Positions 18,858 to 30,621 of a DNA stretch of 48,257 nt are shown one piece after another. Source of the DNA: Ministeria vibrans ATCC 50519 (taxonomy: Eukaryota; Opisthokonta; Filasterea); assembly GCA_943704425.1 (NCBI GenBank), contig CALSCP010002426.1, positions 58,308 through 106,564 on the forward strand, given 5' to 3'. Numbering within the stretch: the first letter of the stretch is position 1; every line of letters begins with the position of its first letter. The notes under the pieces were generated by a model that was not told the origin of the DNA, ran no database searches, and saw nothing but the letters and a program-made list of their open reading frames with translations. Made by a program: the position numbers and the translations under genes.

Positions 18858-20315
18858 TTGTTCAACTCTTATCATATTTTCATGAACAATAATAATAATA
18901 AATATTATTGGCTAGAAAGCCTGGAGGATATAGGACGACAGGCGAGTGTATTTAACAATGGACGAATGGTGATGACGCTGGGTGACAGAGAGTGCGACAG
19001 CCGCTACGGCACGGGTGGGATGGTGTGGAACGTATTAGGGCTGCTGCACACTCTCGATGCGACTGTGTACGCGCCCGGCGTGCTGGGTCCGTTGGCCGAG
19101 ACGTGTGCTTTTCATGAGAAAACGTGGGGATTTGGGGCGTCGCGACTGGCGGCGACAGTTGGACTGCTTGCGAGGGTGTCGCGTCGCTGTGTGGAGCAAG
19201 GTTACGACAAGGCGTCACTTCGACGTCGGCTGTGGTCTGCCGTGCGGCTCGTCACGTCGTACTGGTCACAGCGTCGATGCGACGTCTTTGAGACGAGCGT
19301 GGATCGTGCGGGAAGGATTGCGCGCCTACGTGACGCACTACGGCAGCGACCCATCGATTGGGACATTGGCGAAGCTGTGTGGAAAGCAATCAGTGCATGC
19401 ACACACTCCTCGGCGCATGTTGAGGTACACGTGGATGTGTGTCGGCGTGCCCAATGCGCGAGGGTGCTCGTCGATGGCTTCACGACGTCTCTCTCGGGCG
19501 CATTACTGGCCTTGGATGCTAACGAGAGCGTGCGAAGCATAGTAGTTGTCGGCGAAATCTCGACCGATGCGGTTCACGTTGGATATACAGGAAGTTACGA
19601 ACGTCAGCACACGCGCGTTGTGCGCGACGCCAACGATATGAATGGTTTGGACTGGGGTGGAGACATTGACGCGTCGAGTGCCAGTTGGCTAGACGAGGTC
19701 TTTGCGGTGTTGGGTGCACTACGAGTGCGAGCGGTGGTCACGGCTGGACGCTACGTAGCACCCTCGTTTCGTGAGAGGTGTGTGCACGAGCAAGTATCCT
19801 TGATAGAACTGGGAGGGTTGCGTCAGGCGCACATTCTAGCTGCGTCTCTTGCCGTGGACGTGGTGCACTACGTAACGGACGCCTCCGACAATCAGTGCGC
19901 GCCTGTGCGTCTTCAGCAGGAGCAGGAAAACGGAGCCGAGCCAAGTGTACAGTTGGTTGTGTGCGACGGTGTCAGCGCACTCTCAGTTGCGGGTTACACG
20001 GAGACGATGGCGCATCGTCGTGCGGCACAGGCACGCGAGCTACTGTGCGAAGTGGAGGCGCTTCTTGGTAGTGACTGGTTGGTGCCGGAGCAGCCGGTGG
20101 GAGACGCGGCGCGCTTTCTAATGCAGCGGACAGGCGAGTCATGTGCGGTCATGCGTGCACTTGCGGAAGAGATGGAGAGAGATGGTTGGGTAGGCGACGA
20201 CGGCATCGTATCTGATGGGCCTTGCGAAGGCTCGAGTTTGTGTGCGGTCTGGACGACCGCGTGTCATTTTATTGTGGCATTTCCACAGGTTGTGTTCCTA
20301 TCGAATGTGACGTGA
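18858..20315 (+). CDS. BBS12: BBS12-like chaperonin-related protein, up to 485 aa
   Basis: A divergent group II chaperonin (CCT/TRiC) relative of the Bardet-Biedl type. In animals BBS6, BBS10 and BBS12 help build the BBSome for ciliary trafficking. The order of landmarks is closest to BBS12: LLHTLDATVYAPGVLGPLAE with FGASRLAATVGLLARVSRRC (equatorial part), an apical-like stretch SIVVVGEISTD through RVRAVVTAG and VSLIELGGLRQAHILAASL, then HYVTDASDNQCAP. Canonical chaperonin ATPase motifs are not visible, as is normal for these proteins. At 485 residues it is shorter than vertebrate BBS12 (~710). The start is uncertain: ATGs at 18858, 18882 and 18966 are in frame, and the later one avoids an Asn-rich leader. 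A 42 nt in-frame stretch before the stop, starting GTCTGG and ending CCACAG, could be a small intron. Confidence 0.6.
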   Translation: MFNSYHIFMNNNNNKYYWLESLEDIGRQASVFNNGRMVMTLGDRECDSRYGTGGMVWNVLGLLHTLDATVYAPGVLGPLAETCAFHEKTWGFGASRLAATVGLLARVSRRCVEQGYDKASLRRRLWSAVRLVTSYWSQRRCDVFETSVDRAGRIARLRDALRQRPIDWDIGEAVWKAISACTHSSAHVEVHVDVCRRAQCARVLVDGFTTSLSGALLALDANESVRSIVVVGEISTDAVHVGYTGSYERQHTRVVRDANDMNGLDWGGDIDASSASWLDEVFAVLGALRVRAVVTAGRYVAPSFRERCVHEQVSLIELGGLRQAHILAASLAVDVVHYVTDASDNQCAPVRLQQEQENGAEPSVQLVVCDGVSALSVAGYTETMAHRRAAQARELLCEVEALLGSDWLVPEQPVGDAARFLMQRTGESCAVMRALAEEMERDGWVGDDGIVSDGPCEGSSLCAVWTTACHFIVAFPQVVFLSNVT

Positions 20316-20346
20316 TGCAGAAAAGAGAAAATAGGATGAATGTACT
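20316..20346. terminator. 31 bp between convergent stop codons
   Basis: The BBS12-like stop and the sterol-desaturase stop on the other strand are only 31 bp apart, so mature mRNAs from the two genes almost certainly overlap at their 3' ends. No AATAAA is visible. Confidence 0.6.
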
Positions 20347-21558
20347 CTACTGGTCCTTGGCTTTGACTTGGTGGTAGCCACCGGGCAGGATTACATGGTG
20401 GTTTTTGAACTGGGGACTGTCGCGGAAGAGACGGTCTGTGCCGTGCAGGTAGTCGAGGAGGCCGATGACGCCAAAGCACGTGTCGAATTTGAGGTGATGG
20501 AAGTCGTGGAATCTACGAGGTGACGGGAAGGGAATCAAATTGATTGAGCTGGTGTGGATGTTTGTACTCGGAAGAGGGCAGGAAGAAGAGGTGGTAGCCT
20601 GAATGAGAGATGATGGTGCTAATGATGGCGATGACGGCCCAGAACCAGAATACTGTGACATGCGAGCGCATAAGGAGTGGCCCCAAAGCAATTGGAAAGA
20701 CATTGCTCAACAGGTGTTCAATGGGATGTGCGTAAATGGCTGCAAACGAGACGCTGGCCTTCCACTGCAGAATAAAGGCGCATGAGTACTATACAATAAT
20801 AGACTTTGACGTTGCCCTCACTTCGTGATGAATTTTGTGAATTCGCTTGTACAAGAACGGAACGTGAAGCAATCGGTGTGAGTAGTAGAAGCCAATCTAA
20901 GGAGAAGGGTTGTTGAGGAGGCAGGGACAGGAGCGAGAGCACTGAATAACCTCTTCGACCATGACAATAACAAACATGTCGCGCAGAAAGACGGACAGCG
21001 ACGGAAGAGGGTCGCGGAAAGGCAAATCCAACTTCTCGACAACTGGCCAGGCGGCGAGCATGACCACAAACATCAGGAGTTGGTTGAGGACGGCTCGCTT
21101 GAGTCCGGCACGCAGTCGACCTGAAAAGGATGAGATGACAGAGAGACATAACATGGGGAGTTGGGGAATGCAAATGGGGCGACAACCAGGCTGAGCCGGC
21201 GCAAACGTAGTTTAGCGTGCCTGTTTACAGCGTATGCGCATCATAGAATCTCGGTGGCGAGTGAATAGCGCGAATGCAGATTAGTTTTTCACGTGAAATA
21301 ATGTAAACACTGGACATAAACAAAGGCCTTCCCGCCGACTGCGCATGACGCGTATGGCATACCTGGCTCCAGAGGCGCATTCTGCCCCGGCTGCACCTTG
21401 TAGGCCTTCATCCATTCCCACTGGTACACATCAGCGAGAGTGAAAAAGCCGCAGACCGACCAGAAGACAATCAGATGCAGCGCCATTGTGACGCCCACCC
21501 ATAGCTGTGCGTCAGTAAAGTGTGGCGCAACGTGTTGCTGGTAAATGTCGTTGAGCAT
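20347..21558 (-). CDS. Sterol-desaturase/fatty acid hydroxylase family, FAXDC2-like, 267 aa
   Basis: A di-iron ER membrane oxygenase of the C4-methylsterol oxidase (ERG25/MSMO1) superfamily. Exons are 21363-21558, 20951-21120, 20822-20896, 20568-20764 and 20347-20512 (804 nt). The histidine clusters that bind the two irons are present: HRLLH, HKIHH, HPIEH and [10 protein letters not shown]. The segment after the last box ([15 protein letters not shown]) and the neighbouring [13 protein letters not shown] are closer to FAXDC2-type proteins than to classical MSMO1. Four or five hydrophobic segments fit a membrane enzyme. C4-demethylation of sterols or a related hydroxylation is the likely role by family; the exact substrate cannot be read from sequence. 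The donor after exon 2 is assigned as GTTATT because it alone keeps the frame. Confidence 0.82.
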
Positions 21559-21711
21559 CGACAGTAGAAAGAAAGACTTAAGGAAAAGAAAATGAAAAGG
21601 TGAAAGCTGATCTTTGGAAATGTCTTCTTCTTCTTCAGATTATTCAGTGTCATAACTCACGATAACATCCAACCTTCTCCACCACACGCCTTCCTTGAAA
21701 CATATACTGCC
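21559..21711. promoter_or_regulatory. 153 bp divergent promoter, FAXDC2-like / SLC25A46-like
   Basis: Two start codons point apart across 153 bp. It contains TTGGAAATGTC, four CTT repeats, CAGAT and TATTCA (21614-21646), a 33 bp match with one difference to the spacer upstream of the aspartic protease. Confidence 0.55.
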
Positions 21712-22823
21712 ATGTACGACGACTACGACGACGACGACGATCTCGAGATTCACGTTCCCGACTCGATCGAGGCGCTGGGTGCGCTCTCGATCACGGCTGT
21801 GTCGTCGGCCCTGATTGCAGCCGTGTCCGCCCCGTGGGACTGCAGTAAATGCCTGCTGCAGGTGCACTACATGCCAAAAGAGTAAGCGACGCCGCATCCG
21901 TTGGAAGTCGTGCGAGAGAAGAAAAAGAGAAAAAAAACCCCTAAGTGAACGATTTCTCGCAGTCTCCTACGCTCCGTTTCGACCCGGGAAGCCAACAATG
22001 CAGGCGCCAATGTTGAAAGTGACGATGATTATATGATTGCGAAGAAGCGGAGCACGAGCGACACCGGCGTTTACGACATGGGCGCGAGTCTGATCGAAGC
22101 GACCGGCTCGCGCTGGTCGCTCTGGCGCGGAGCCAAAGCATTGGGCATCCATCGGTTTCTGTGGCAGCCCTTACGGCGATATGTCGAGGGCAAGGTTGTG
22201 AATGTGCTGGTGACGGACTGGACGCCGACGCTGTGGGACATGAGCGTGCTGTCTGCCTGCTCCGGTCTGGTCGGCGTCATTTTGAGCCCCTTCTTTGCAG
22301 CTCACACGGCGCTCGTGGTGCAGGATCACCGCGACACGACGCGCCCTCGCACTGTACAGGCTATCATTCGCAGCAGACTCAACACACATGGCGTTGCCGG
22401 TCTCTATCCATTCATGGGGATCGAGTTTGTCTACTGCTCACTGCGCAGTTTTCTCTCGGCCAGCGATCTCATTCTGCAGGTGAAAAGACTCAACCCCTTC
22501 TCACACTCGATATTTATCTATAATATATCTATCACTTTGTTTTTTTTTTTTTCTCCCTATCCATTTCTCTCTTACTTTTGTGTGTACGCGCACAGGGCAT
22601 GTGTGGGCTCAACCCAGAGTTCACTCTCGTCTACGCGCTGGGTGAGCTGGCGCTGATTGCTGTCCGCTTGGCGACCGAACTGCCCATGGAGACGATCCGC
22701 AGACGTCTGTATGTGCAGGCGTACGTACAGGAGGACCGACATATGACTGTTGTTCGCGTCAACCACGCTGCCGCCCCGTACGGTGGCTTCTGGGACGCCG
22801 TTGCCCGCATCACAGCTGAAGAG
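21712..22823 (+). CDS. SLC25A46: SLC25A46/Ugo1-like outer-membrane carrier, 3' end missing
   Basis: A modified mitochondrial carrier of the outer membrane that acts in mitochondrial fusion and lipid or cristae organisation. Visible exons are 21712-21881, 21963-22479 and 22596-22823. Landmarks are an acidic N terminus (MYDDYDDDDDLEIHVPDS), a first degenerate carrier motif (SAPWDCSKCLLQVHY), RWSLWRGAKALGIHRFLWQPL, a central SPFFAAHTALVVQD motif, and LATELPMETIRRRLYVQA near the end. The last visible coding sequence, DAVARITAEE, should be followed by some 30 further residues forming the last helix. Instead the sequence enters a pyrimidine-rich tract and then antisense STOML2. The reading frame stays open through the TC repeat, which would give a false Leu-Ser tail. 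The donor at 22824 (GTCCGT) is weak. Confidence 0.82.
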
Positions 22824-22859
22824 GTCCGTGCTTTGGACACTTTGTTTTTGTTTTTGTGC

Positions 22860-23155
<296 letters not shown>

Positions 23156-23170
23156 CTCCCTGATAGATAC

Positions 23171-23732
23171 CTTGTGTGGGTCAACGATTTGCATGTAGAG
23201 CACTCCGTCAATGTGGAGAATGACATTGTCGCGCGTGATTGCCGTCTGCGACGGAAGCACAATCGCATTTTCCTTGAGCGAGTGCACATACGCAATGTTC
23301 TCAATGACCGGCACAATCACATTCACTCCGGGATTCAACACACGAGAGTACTTTCCCATCGATTCAATCACCCACGCCTGCTGCTGCGGTACAAAATTGA
23401 TCACAGTGTTGATCGGCTTGGGCGCGCGACGTCTGCAAAGGGGCGGAAGGAGAGTGAAACAAAAAAAGAAGAAAAAAATTGAGTCAACCGTATCTAATGC
23501 GCTCAATACGCAATCTCTCAGGCAGCCCACCCCCGTCTTGCGCACACATCATAGAACTTACGTTTTGTTGCTGACTGTGCGCGTGCGCATCAGCATCGAC
23601 GTTGCCTGTGAAGAGGAGAAGAGGGAAATGAAGAGGCTCAGGCGGCAAATGACAAAAGAGACACAAAAATCGTCTCCCGCTTACTGTTCGTCCCACGAGC
23701 GAGGCAGCTCTCTGGTTCAAATGACGAAGCAT
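23171..23732 (-). CDS. STOML2: Stomatin-like protein 2, N-terminal 118 residues only
   Basis: A mitochondrial inner-membrane scaffold of the SPFH/prohibitin family that binds cardiolipin and organises proteases and respiratory complexes. Exons are 23685-23732, 23562-23605 and 23171-23432 (354 nt). Exons 1-2 encode a basic, Ser/Arg-rich mitochondrial presequence (MLRHLNQRAASLVGRT, then MLMRTRTVSNK). Exon 3 begins the SPFH domain: INTVINFVPQQQAWVIESMG, LNPGVNVIVPVIENI and DNVILHIDGVLYMQIVDPHK, followed by donor GTATCT. The rest of the SPFH domain and the coiled C terminus (about 250 residues in other species) are not in the window. The gene stops at the TC block. Either the assembly lost them or this allele is a broken gene. 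Confidence 0.9.
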
Positions 23733-23949
23733 AATAGACTTTCAGAAGATGAGAGAATAAGTTGTAAAGTAAAATGAATTAATGATAGGAAAGTTTTAAG
23801 ATAGAAACTAAAACAATGATAAATTTAATAATTAATAATTTAATACAATTCTATCATCTCTTTGCTCTACCACTCACACTATCCGACGCATTCACCTTTG
23901 TGCTTGGCTTGCCACCGCCGACGAGAGCCCGCTCCATAATTCTGGCGTC
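23733..23949. promoter_or_regulatory. Divergent spacer, STOML2 / small membrane protein
   Basis: A 217 bp AT-rich region (runs of TTAATAATTAATAA near 23820-23840) upstream of STOML2 on the - strand and of a small + strand gene. Confidence 0.4.
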
Positions 23950-24216
23950 ATGTTTTGCATTCAAACGATGTTACCACTGCTCCTCATTTGTCGCCCTGCC
24001 AACACACTCGCCATCCAGCAAGTCGCCGTCATGCTGCACTTCATCCTCGTTTGCTTCCTCCATGAGCCCTGCGTGCCCTGTACGCTCGTCTTTCTCGTCC
24101 TGTTTTCCTTTGTCAGTCTCGGCCAAACGGCCTCCGACTGGTTTGGCGTCGGCAGCGCCTTCTACGACGCCCCGCTCTTCGACTTGCCCGCCATGCCGTG
24201 GGCTCCCTATATGTAA
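23950..24216 (+). CDS. Unidentified small membrane protein, 88 aa
   Basis: Not recognised. The frame has strongly C/G-biased third codon positions over its last two thirds. It encodes a hydrophobic N terminus (PLLLI), one clear hydrophobic pair (QQVAVMLHFILVCFL and LVFLVLFSFVSLG) separated by a CVPC motif, and an aromatic tail (DWFGVGSAFYDA, MPWAPYM). It may be a single-exon gene or the last exon of a gene whose acceptor is the CAG at about 24020. An AATAAA hexamer about 80 bp after the stop (around 24296) supports a + strand transcript. The antisense frame is open too but purely hydrophilic and featureless. Confidence 0.4.
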   Translation: MFCIQTMLPLLLICRPANTLAIQQVAVMLHFILVCFLHEPCVPCTLVFLVLFSFVSLGQTASDWFGVGSAFYDAPLFDLPAMPWAPYM

Positions 24217-24303
24217 CCAAGTATATGTAACCAAGCGTGCCACTATGCGCGCAACAACGTGAAAATTTATAAATTAAGTAATGTACGACATTGTAAATAA
24301 ATA

Positions 24304-24786
24304 TGATGGGAAGTGCAGAGACAACGTTGAGTGGGTTGGTTTCACCTGACGAGCAGACGGTGGATGCGCGTTTTGCGCTCACCGCTGCCGCCATCGTCGT
24401 GTACCATTGTTAGGAGATGCACAAGGACGAGCCTCGTCGGACTTAAACACTCGATATTCTATGACATGGTGTTCCTCTTCAGCCTGTGCACTCGACGGCC
24501 TCCGACTCCCATCTGTTTCTCGCTGCCTCCCGGGACGCTTCCTGGCTCCAACTGGTCGCAGAGACTGTCAACAGTGAGACAGGGTGTCTCTTGGCGATGC
24601 TCGATGGCTCGGCAGCCACCAGTGTGCCCACTGCTGTTCATCGTTGCTGCAGAAGACTACCCCGACCATGAGTTTGCCGATAGAGAAAAGGGAGCAGGCG
24701 CTGTGACAATATTTCAACAAATCGATGGCGCCCAATACAATCATAGCCAATGTTCAATCCACAGTGTGAAACGTTTAATAAGTTAA
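24304..24786 (+). CDS. Unidentified small gene, probably spliced
   Basis: Not recognised. A first exon starts at ATG 24304 or 24307 (MMGSAETTLSGLVSPDEQ, then DARFALTAAAIV). An acceptor CTCTTCAG at 24474-24481 begins a second coding stretch (LFLAASRDASWLQLVAETVN). The end is unclear. Reading on gives a stop at 24671. Alternatively a GTGAGA donor after VAETVN joins a further exon that starts KDYPDHEFADREK and stops at 24786. An AATAAA around 24820 lies just beyond either stop. The donor of exon 1 (GTGTAC) is also a guess. Confidence 0.35.
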
Positions 24787-24835
24787 GTTAGTTCTGCTTT
24801 TTTGTACACACACATAATAATAAATAAGGTCACTC

Positions 24836-24994
24836 TCAACACTCAAAAATATTCCTCAGTCGCCTTGACTCCTGCTCCGAAATCGGAGGCAACAGAGCCA
24901 TCAACGATCGCGGTGTTGATGGTGGCTGTTGGATAGAAGTGAATCCCACTTCCTCCTCCTCCTCCTCCTCCTCCTCCTCCTCCTCCTCCTCCTC

Positions 24995-25026
<32 letters not shown>

Positions 25027-28000
25027 CTTCGTATTCTCCTTCTTCCTCTTCCTCATCCTCCTCTTCTTCTTTTTGTTCTTCCTCCTCCTCTTCTTCTTCC
25101 TCATCATCCTCCTCATCATCATCACAACTGCCTCCTTCATTGTCGTCACTCTCTTCACTTCCCACCCTTCCCGCATAGCCCCCTACTTCAACAGCAAACT
25201 CCCCGAAATCGACCAAATCCAAAGTGCTCCCAGAGCCACTCGTCGAGTCGCCTCGATAGTGTCTCTTCACCACCCGCTCTGCCGCCACAGCGACATCATC
25301 GTCGTCGTCGTCACGTCCGCGCCCAATGCTCGAGCACAACTCCCCCATCTCCTCCAGTTGTCTTGCCAACGCGGTTCTTCCTTCTTTCAGCATTGTCTCC
25401 TCTGCCGTACTCTCCACCCCTTCCCTCGCCCGCGCCGCCATCGACATTGGCCTTCTTTCTTCTTGATGCTGCCGAGTAGCACACAGCTCCACCTTCACCT
25501 TGAGCTGCCCCACCACGTCCGCCACCGCTCCCGTTCGCCTCACATGGTACCAGCCGTCAACTTGTCCCCACAGTCCACGCACCACCGCACTCACGTCCAC
25601 CACTGCAACTCCAACAAGGTCATCGTCCGTGCCAACCGTCTCGCCACTCACACACTCACGCCCTGTGCGCCACAGTGAAAACGACAAACACGCCTCTTCG
25701 TCGTCGTGTGCCTCCAGTCGACACTCGCTCACATGATTAAACACAGGAGCACCCACACTCGTCGTGCTCACTCCGGTGTGAGCATACGCAAACACATGGT
25801 CACGGTGCCCGGTCTGGTAAGTCACATAGAATCGTCCGTGTGTCTCGTGCACTCGTCCGCATTCAATCTCAACTCGCAAGGCATCAGATTTCCGCGACAG
25901 CTCCGCCATCCCAACCAATTCGCCCTTCCCACCACTCTCACCACCCTCCTTCCCCCCTTCCTCCGTGTCCATCTGCCGAAGAAAATCTCGCACAGCGCTT
26001 ATTGTATCGTTCACTGCCGATCGCACAGGACCCACCGACTCTGACAACGACTCGTGTGGCGTTGTCTCTTCCTGCAACGCCCCTTCATCAGCCTCTTCTC
26101 TCTGCACCTTCCGCAACATCACGCGTGTCATCAGCTCGCCCGTTTTCAGCTGGCTCGACTGTTGCATCACAAGCACACACGTGCCGTCCATAACCGTCTG
26201 CGGGAGTCCATCGTCAACGGCCTCTTTCTCAAGCTGTGCTGCAATCACTTCGCCGCACTGCACATTCGCCGAGGCAACACACTCGCCGCTGTCCCCGGCA
26301 GTTGACGCGCCCACAAACCGCCATACTTCAATGTGCACCCCACACCTGCCCAAGCGAGCAAGAATCGCCTTTCCGCCCACCACACTACTGTGATGCGCCA
26401 CTCGAATGTGCTCGCCCGTTCGCATCGCATACCGCTTCGACGACACAGACGTGGTCCCGTCGCCTCGACTGCATCGCAACTCAAAGTAACTCGCGACACC
26501 AGTCACACTGCTCGTGGTGTCCTCGGCGGGCATCTCAATGCCGGTCACGTCCACTTCAAAGCACCAGCAAGCGGCCACGCGTGGCGTTCTCATCGTCTCG
26601 TCCCCAACACCCGCGACAAAGCTCAGACTCAAGTCCAGTGCGCCCACAGTGACTTGGCGATGCAAAGAATCCGCAGTCACAGTATTGTTCACCAAGGGCG
26701 GCAACGACAACGGGTGCCAGCCAAACACCCCTCCAGTGGGCTGACTCTCGTCCACAAGAGAATGCAAGAGCACACGAGATTGACCCAGCAGCAGATCACC
26801 GGTGCGCACGGCGGCCACAGATGAAGCACCATCCGGCATGTACCGCGTGGACTGCGTCTCGGGAAACAACTCGGGCTCCAGTGCACTCGAAGGCCGATGC
26901 CATACTTCCACAATAGCGCTGCTCGACCGCATGTGCTCCACCATGTGCGCATCAAACGACACGCAAAAGGTTGTCGAGTGACCAAACTCGGGCGAAAAAC
27001 TCCGTGCAATGGGCAGGGTACAATGCACAAGATCCCTGTCCGAGTCGTCGTCGTGCTCAGGTGCAAAACGGAAGCGCACAAACGCGTTGACGCCAACATG
27101 ACTCGCAAGGCCAAGTTGTGCCTGGTGGGATTCGTCGCGTGCCAAGTGCAACACGGATGTCTTGAGACCGGTCGCGCGTCGAAGACGCAACGAGAGCACA
27201 CGACGCGGCACGGCGTCCATCAGAAGGGAGCGTGGATCGGACACAAAGAGCACACGTCGAGTGTAGCCAAGGCGCACCTCGAGCGTACCCGATGATGGCA
27301 GTGATGCGGACACGCGTGGCGCGTCCACACCGACCACAGGAAGCCGAAAGAGTCGTCCCGACGATGACACCGTCGCGGTCGACACAAAGTCCCACAATTC
27401 GGATGCAGACAAGCTTGCACGAGCGACCATTCGACTGCACATGTGCGGATGGTAGCGACGCTGCCACAGCTCAAACACCCATGGCAATGCTGCAGCAGGC
27501 GCAGTCGTGCTGGTGGCGGTAGTCGAGCTCACTTCCGAGAACAAGTGGTGGCGCGAAAGAACGCGAGGACCTACCAGTGAATGGCGCGAGCGTGAGTTGA
27601 AGAGTACGTCAGGGACGCACAGGGCCACGCGACTTTGGAAGGCATCCTCCATGCAATCCTGTTGGGCAGTGCCTGGTGGGAAGTGGAATCGCACAAAACA
27701 GTCAGCTTCGCCCCAAAGAACACTCCCAAAGAGATCCAGCGCACGGCCACGGTCCACAGTCACGTCAAAGATGTGCTCTGTGTCGTGTAACGATGGAGTG
27801 GCAGTGTCGTGTAAACGTTCAACCGTGGTGACCGTCGCTGCAGTCGCCACCGATGACTGTTGACTCTCTGTCTGTATCACATCCCCACTTTGTTGCTGTT
27901 GATGTTGATCGCGCAAGGAACGCATCAAAACGGACGCGTGCTCGGCTCGAATCTGTTCGCGTGTGCCCAATGCCAACACGCAGTGAATTTGTCCCTGAAC

Positions 28001-30621
28001 GCGACCGCTCGTTGGACACACCACGTCGCACCATTGATCACAGGCAACAAGAGGAAGTCGGTCGTGTGCAAGAGCGTCCGCAACACTCGGCAAGCTGTAC
28101 GACAGATAGAGAGAATGCAACGGCACCTTACAAAGACCTAACAACGTGTCGTCGTCGTCGTCGTCGTTTTCCCCGCTGTCATCGTCGCCGTCCTCGTCGC
28201 TTTGCTCTCGCTGCGGCTTGCCCACCCAACACTCAATGACAAGCATGCTGTCGTGGAGACGACGCAAAAAAGCCTCGTCCGTCTGCACCGTCTCGCAGCA
28301 GTGAAAGTCGTACACGGCCAAGTCGTGCTTTGTTTGTGACGTCGCCAGCAGCGGGCGTACCGTCGTCGGCATTGAGTGTGAGCCAAGGGAGCGCACAATG
28401 AGCGTCGGTGGCTGCGCGCCAGCCCGAAGCCCACGCGCCGCAAGCACCGCCAAGTAGCTGTCTAGCGGGCGTGCAACAGTCGTCGTTGTGGATGCACCCA
28501 CCCCCAAGTCAGCACGATCGTGGTGGGTGCCATCGCTGGTCGTGGACGCATCTGCTTCGGCTCGCTTTTCAAGAAGCTCCACCGAGACGTGCAATGAGCC
28601 AGCGGACGTGGCCACATTGAGTGGTGTGCTCACACGCATCGAGTCGCTAAAGAGGAGCGCTGCAAGCGGTAGACGAGCCGAGCCAATCTCGTGGAGCGCC
28701 GTCGTGGGTAGGACTGCTGCGCTTTTGCGGGTGTGCTGCAGAACACGAAATTGCAAGACTCCACGCTCAGCCGAGAGCCACTCGTCTAAGTCTGCATCGC
28801 CCATGCACACTGGGAAGCGATGGGTGACCCCAAAGGCAACCACATGCTGCGAAGAAGACGACAGCAACATCGACGACGACGATGTTGATGATGATGATGA
28901 TGCGCCCACAGAGACAGCGCTCTGAGACACGCGTGTGACGCGAGAGCGATTAGCGTCGCTCGCCAATGGGAATGCGTACTCAACCACAAATCCCGTCGGC
29001 GGCGATGCCTGCGCCAGGGCCGGTGCAAAAATATCGACAGTGACAGCACACTCGCGCACACGTGCAAAGCGCGCCATCTTGTGCGTGCCTAAGACCGCAA
29101 GTGCAGCACTATGGATACGTTCGGAGATAGGCGCGCCTCGAGCAGTCGCCCAAGGCGGGTTGCCGTTGTCGTTGTCGTCGCTATTGTTATTGTCGTTGAA
29201 GTAAAAGAGCTCTTCCAAGAGCACCGAGTCATGCATGGGGTCACCCAGTGACGAACAGCATGTCACTTCGTTCTCGTCAAAGGTATTGTTTAGCAGAGTG
29301 GACTGATCCTCTTGCGAGTGTTGTTGTTGTTGCTGTTGCTGTTGCTGCTGTTGTTGTTGTTGTTGTGGTTGATGTGGTTGTTGTGATTGTTGTGGTTGGT
29401 GAGAGTGAAAGTGAGGGTTGTTACTGCCCTCACTTGAAAGAGACTGGTCGTGATGATGATGGTGGTAGTTGCGCTCGGAGGCAATGTGTCCATCGAGAAA
29501 CGGAGTGCGCAATGCTTGGGAGAGCGCTTCGGCGTCATCGGTGTTGCCGTGCTCCTGGAGCGCACGGTCCATCTCGTCGCGCAGACGTTCTCCACGCACC
29601 AACAGTGAGTCCAGTAGCGCCGTGTCAATCGACTCCTTGTTGTTGTCGCGCTCGAAACTTCTCTTAATGTTGTCTCTCGTCGCCGTGTTCTCGCAGTCGC
29701 CGTTGTGTGTGTCCCTTGGGCCGAGTGTCTTGCTGTTGTCCTTGTTGTCCAAACTCACATGAGTGTTGTCCTCGCCCTCAAGAAGGTCAAGTTGCTCGCC
29801 AGTCATGTCACCGATCTCTTCGACGGCACCCTCAAAGGGAAACACGCCGTGATCCTCTGCAGTGTCAACGCCAAAGCAAGAGTCGTTGGAGGTGTCACCT
29901 TCGTGTGCGCTCAAGCTAAGGATATCATCACCAGGGACAGACGCAGCATCTTCCGTAGACGACAGAACCAAGTCGGGATCGTCAACAGCGGCCGAGACAC
30001 TCAACGATGACTCCTCAGTGACTATATGAAAAAGGCGGTCAATTTTTTGCGAATTTTTTTTTTAAAAAAAAAAAAGAAAAAAGCAGAAACACACAATTTC
30101 GTACCAATGGGAGTCGTTTGGACGGCCGTTACGTCGTCCAGGGCAACACTGACAAACAAAGAGCCGACGACAATGCCGGCGCGCGAGCGAAGAGACACGG
30201 TACGCTCCAACGGTCGACCAACGTCCAAATGCGCAAATGAGACGGTCGCAGTTCCGGCGACACTGCCCGTGGCTTCGCGCACCACCCGCACCGACAAGGT
30301 GGACATGTCTTTGAGGTAGGAGAGGAAGCGCTGGCGCCCGGCGCGCACGTCGTAGACGGCTGCAACGGCCGGAGTGGCATCGCCAGCCAACGTTTGAATG
30401 AGCGGCACTGAAGTGGCGGGTCTCGACGCGTCCGTGGCCGACATCCCCGTTGACGTGGCCGCTGAATGTTCGCCCCACCACGTGACCTGGCCTACCACGC
30501 TTCCGCCGTCGAGATGGCGCTGGTGGTTCCACACGACGGCACCGAGGCGCAACGTCAAACGGCTGCGCACCCGTCCATGAACAAACGGCGGCAACGTAAC
30601 CGCCGGAGTCCACACCCTCAT
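24836..30621 (-). CDS. C2CD3: C2CD3, centriolar multi-C2-domain protein, 1900 aa
   Basis: A distal-centriole protein needed for centriole elongation, distal appendages and ciliogenesis. Exons are 30105-30621 and 24836-30021 (5703 nt). The N-terminal block is diagnostic for the family: LPPFVHGRVRSRL, VVWNHQ, VTWWGEHS, then a RAGRQRFLSYLKDMSTLSVRV segment, matching the N-terminal C2-like domain of animal C2CD3. Exon 2 adds several divergent C2 domains, for example YLAVLAARGLRAGAQPPTL, RRVLSLRLRRATGLKTS and the block DALRVEIECGRVHETHGRFY. Between them are low-complexity linkers: a His run, a ~15-residue Gln run near residue 390, and poly-Asp or Ser tracts. The last ~120 residues are almost pure Glu/Asp. 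A single short intron in 5.7 kb is unusual for this window. The start at 30621 is the Met directly before the conserved block. Confidence 0.88.

Noticed and set aside
24929-25180. + strand poly-Ser/Phe frames opposite the C2CD3 tail
   Set aside because: They are antisense of the Glu-rich C terminus of C2CD3.
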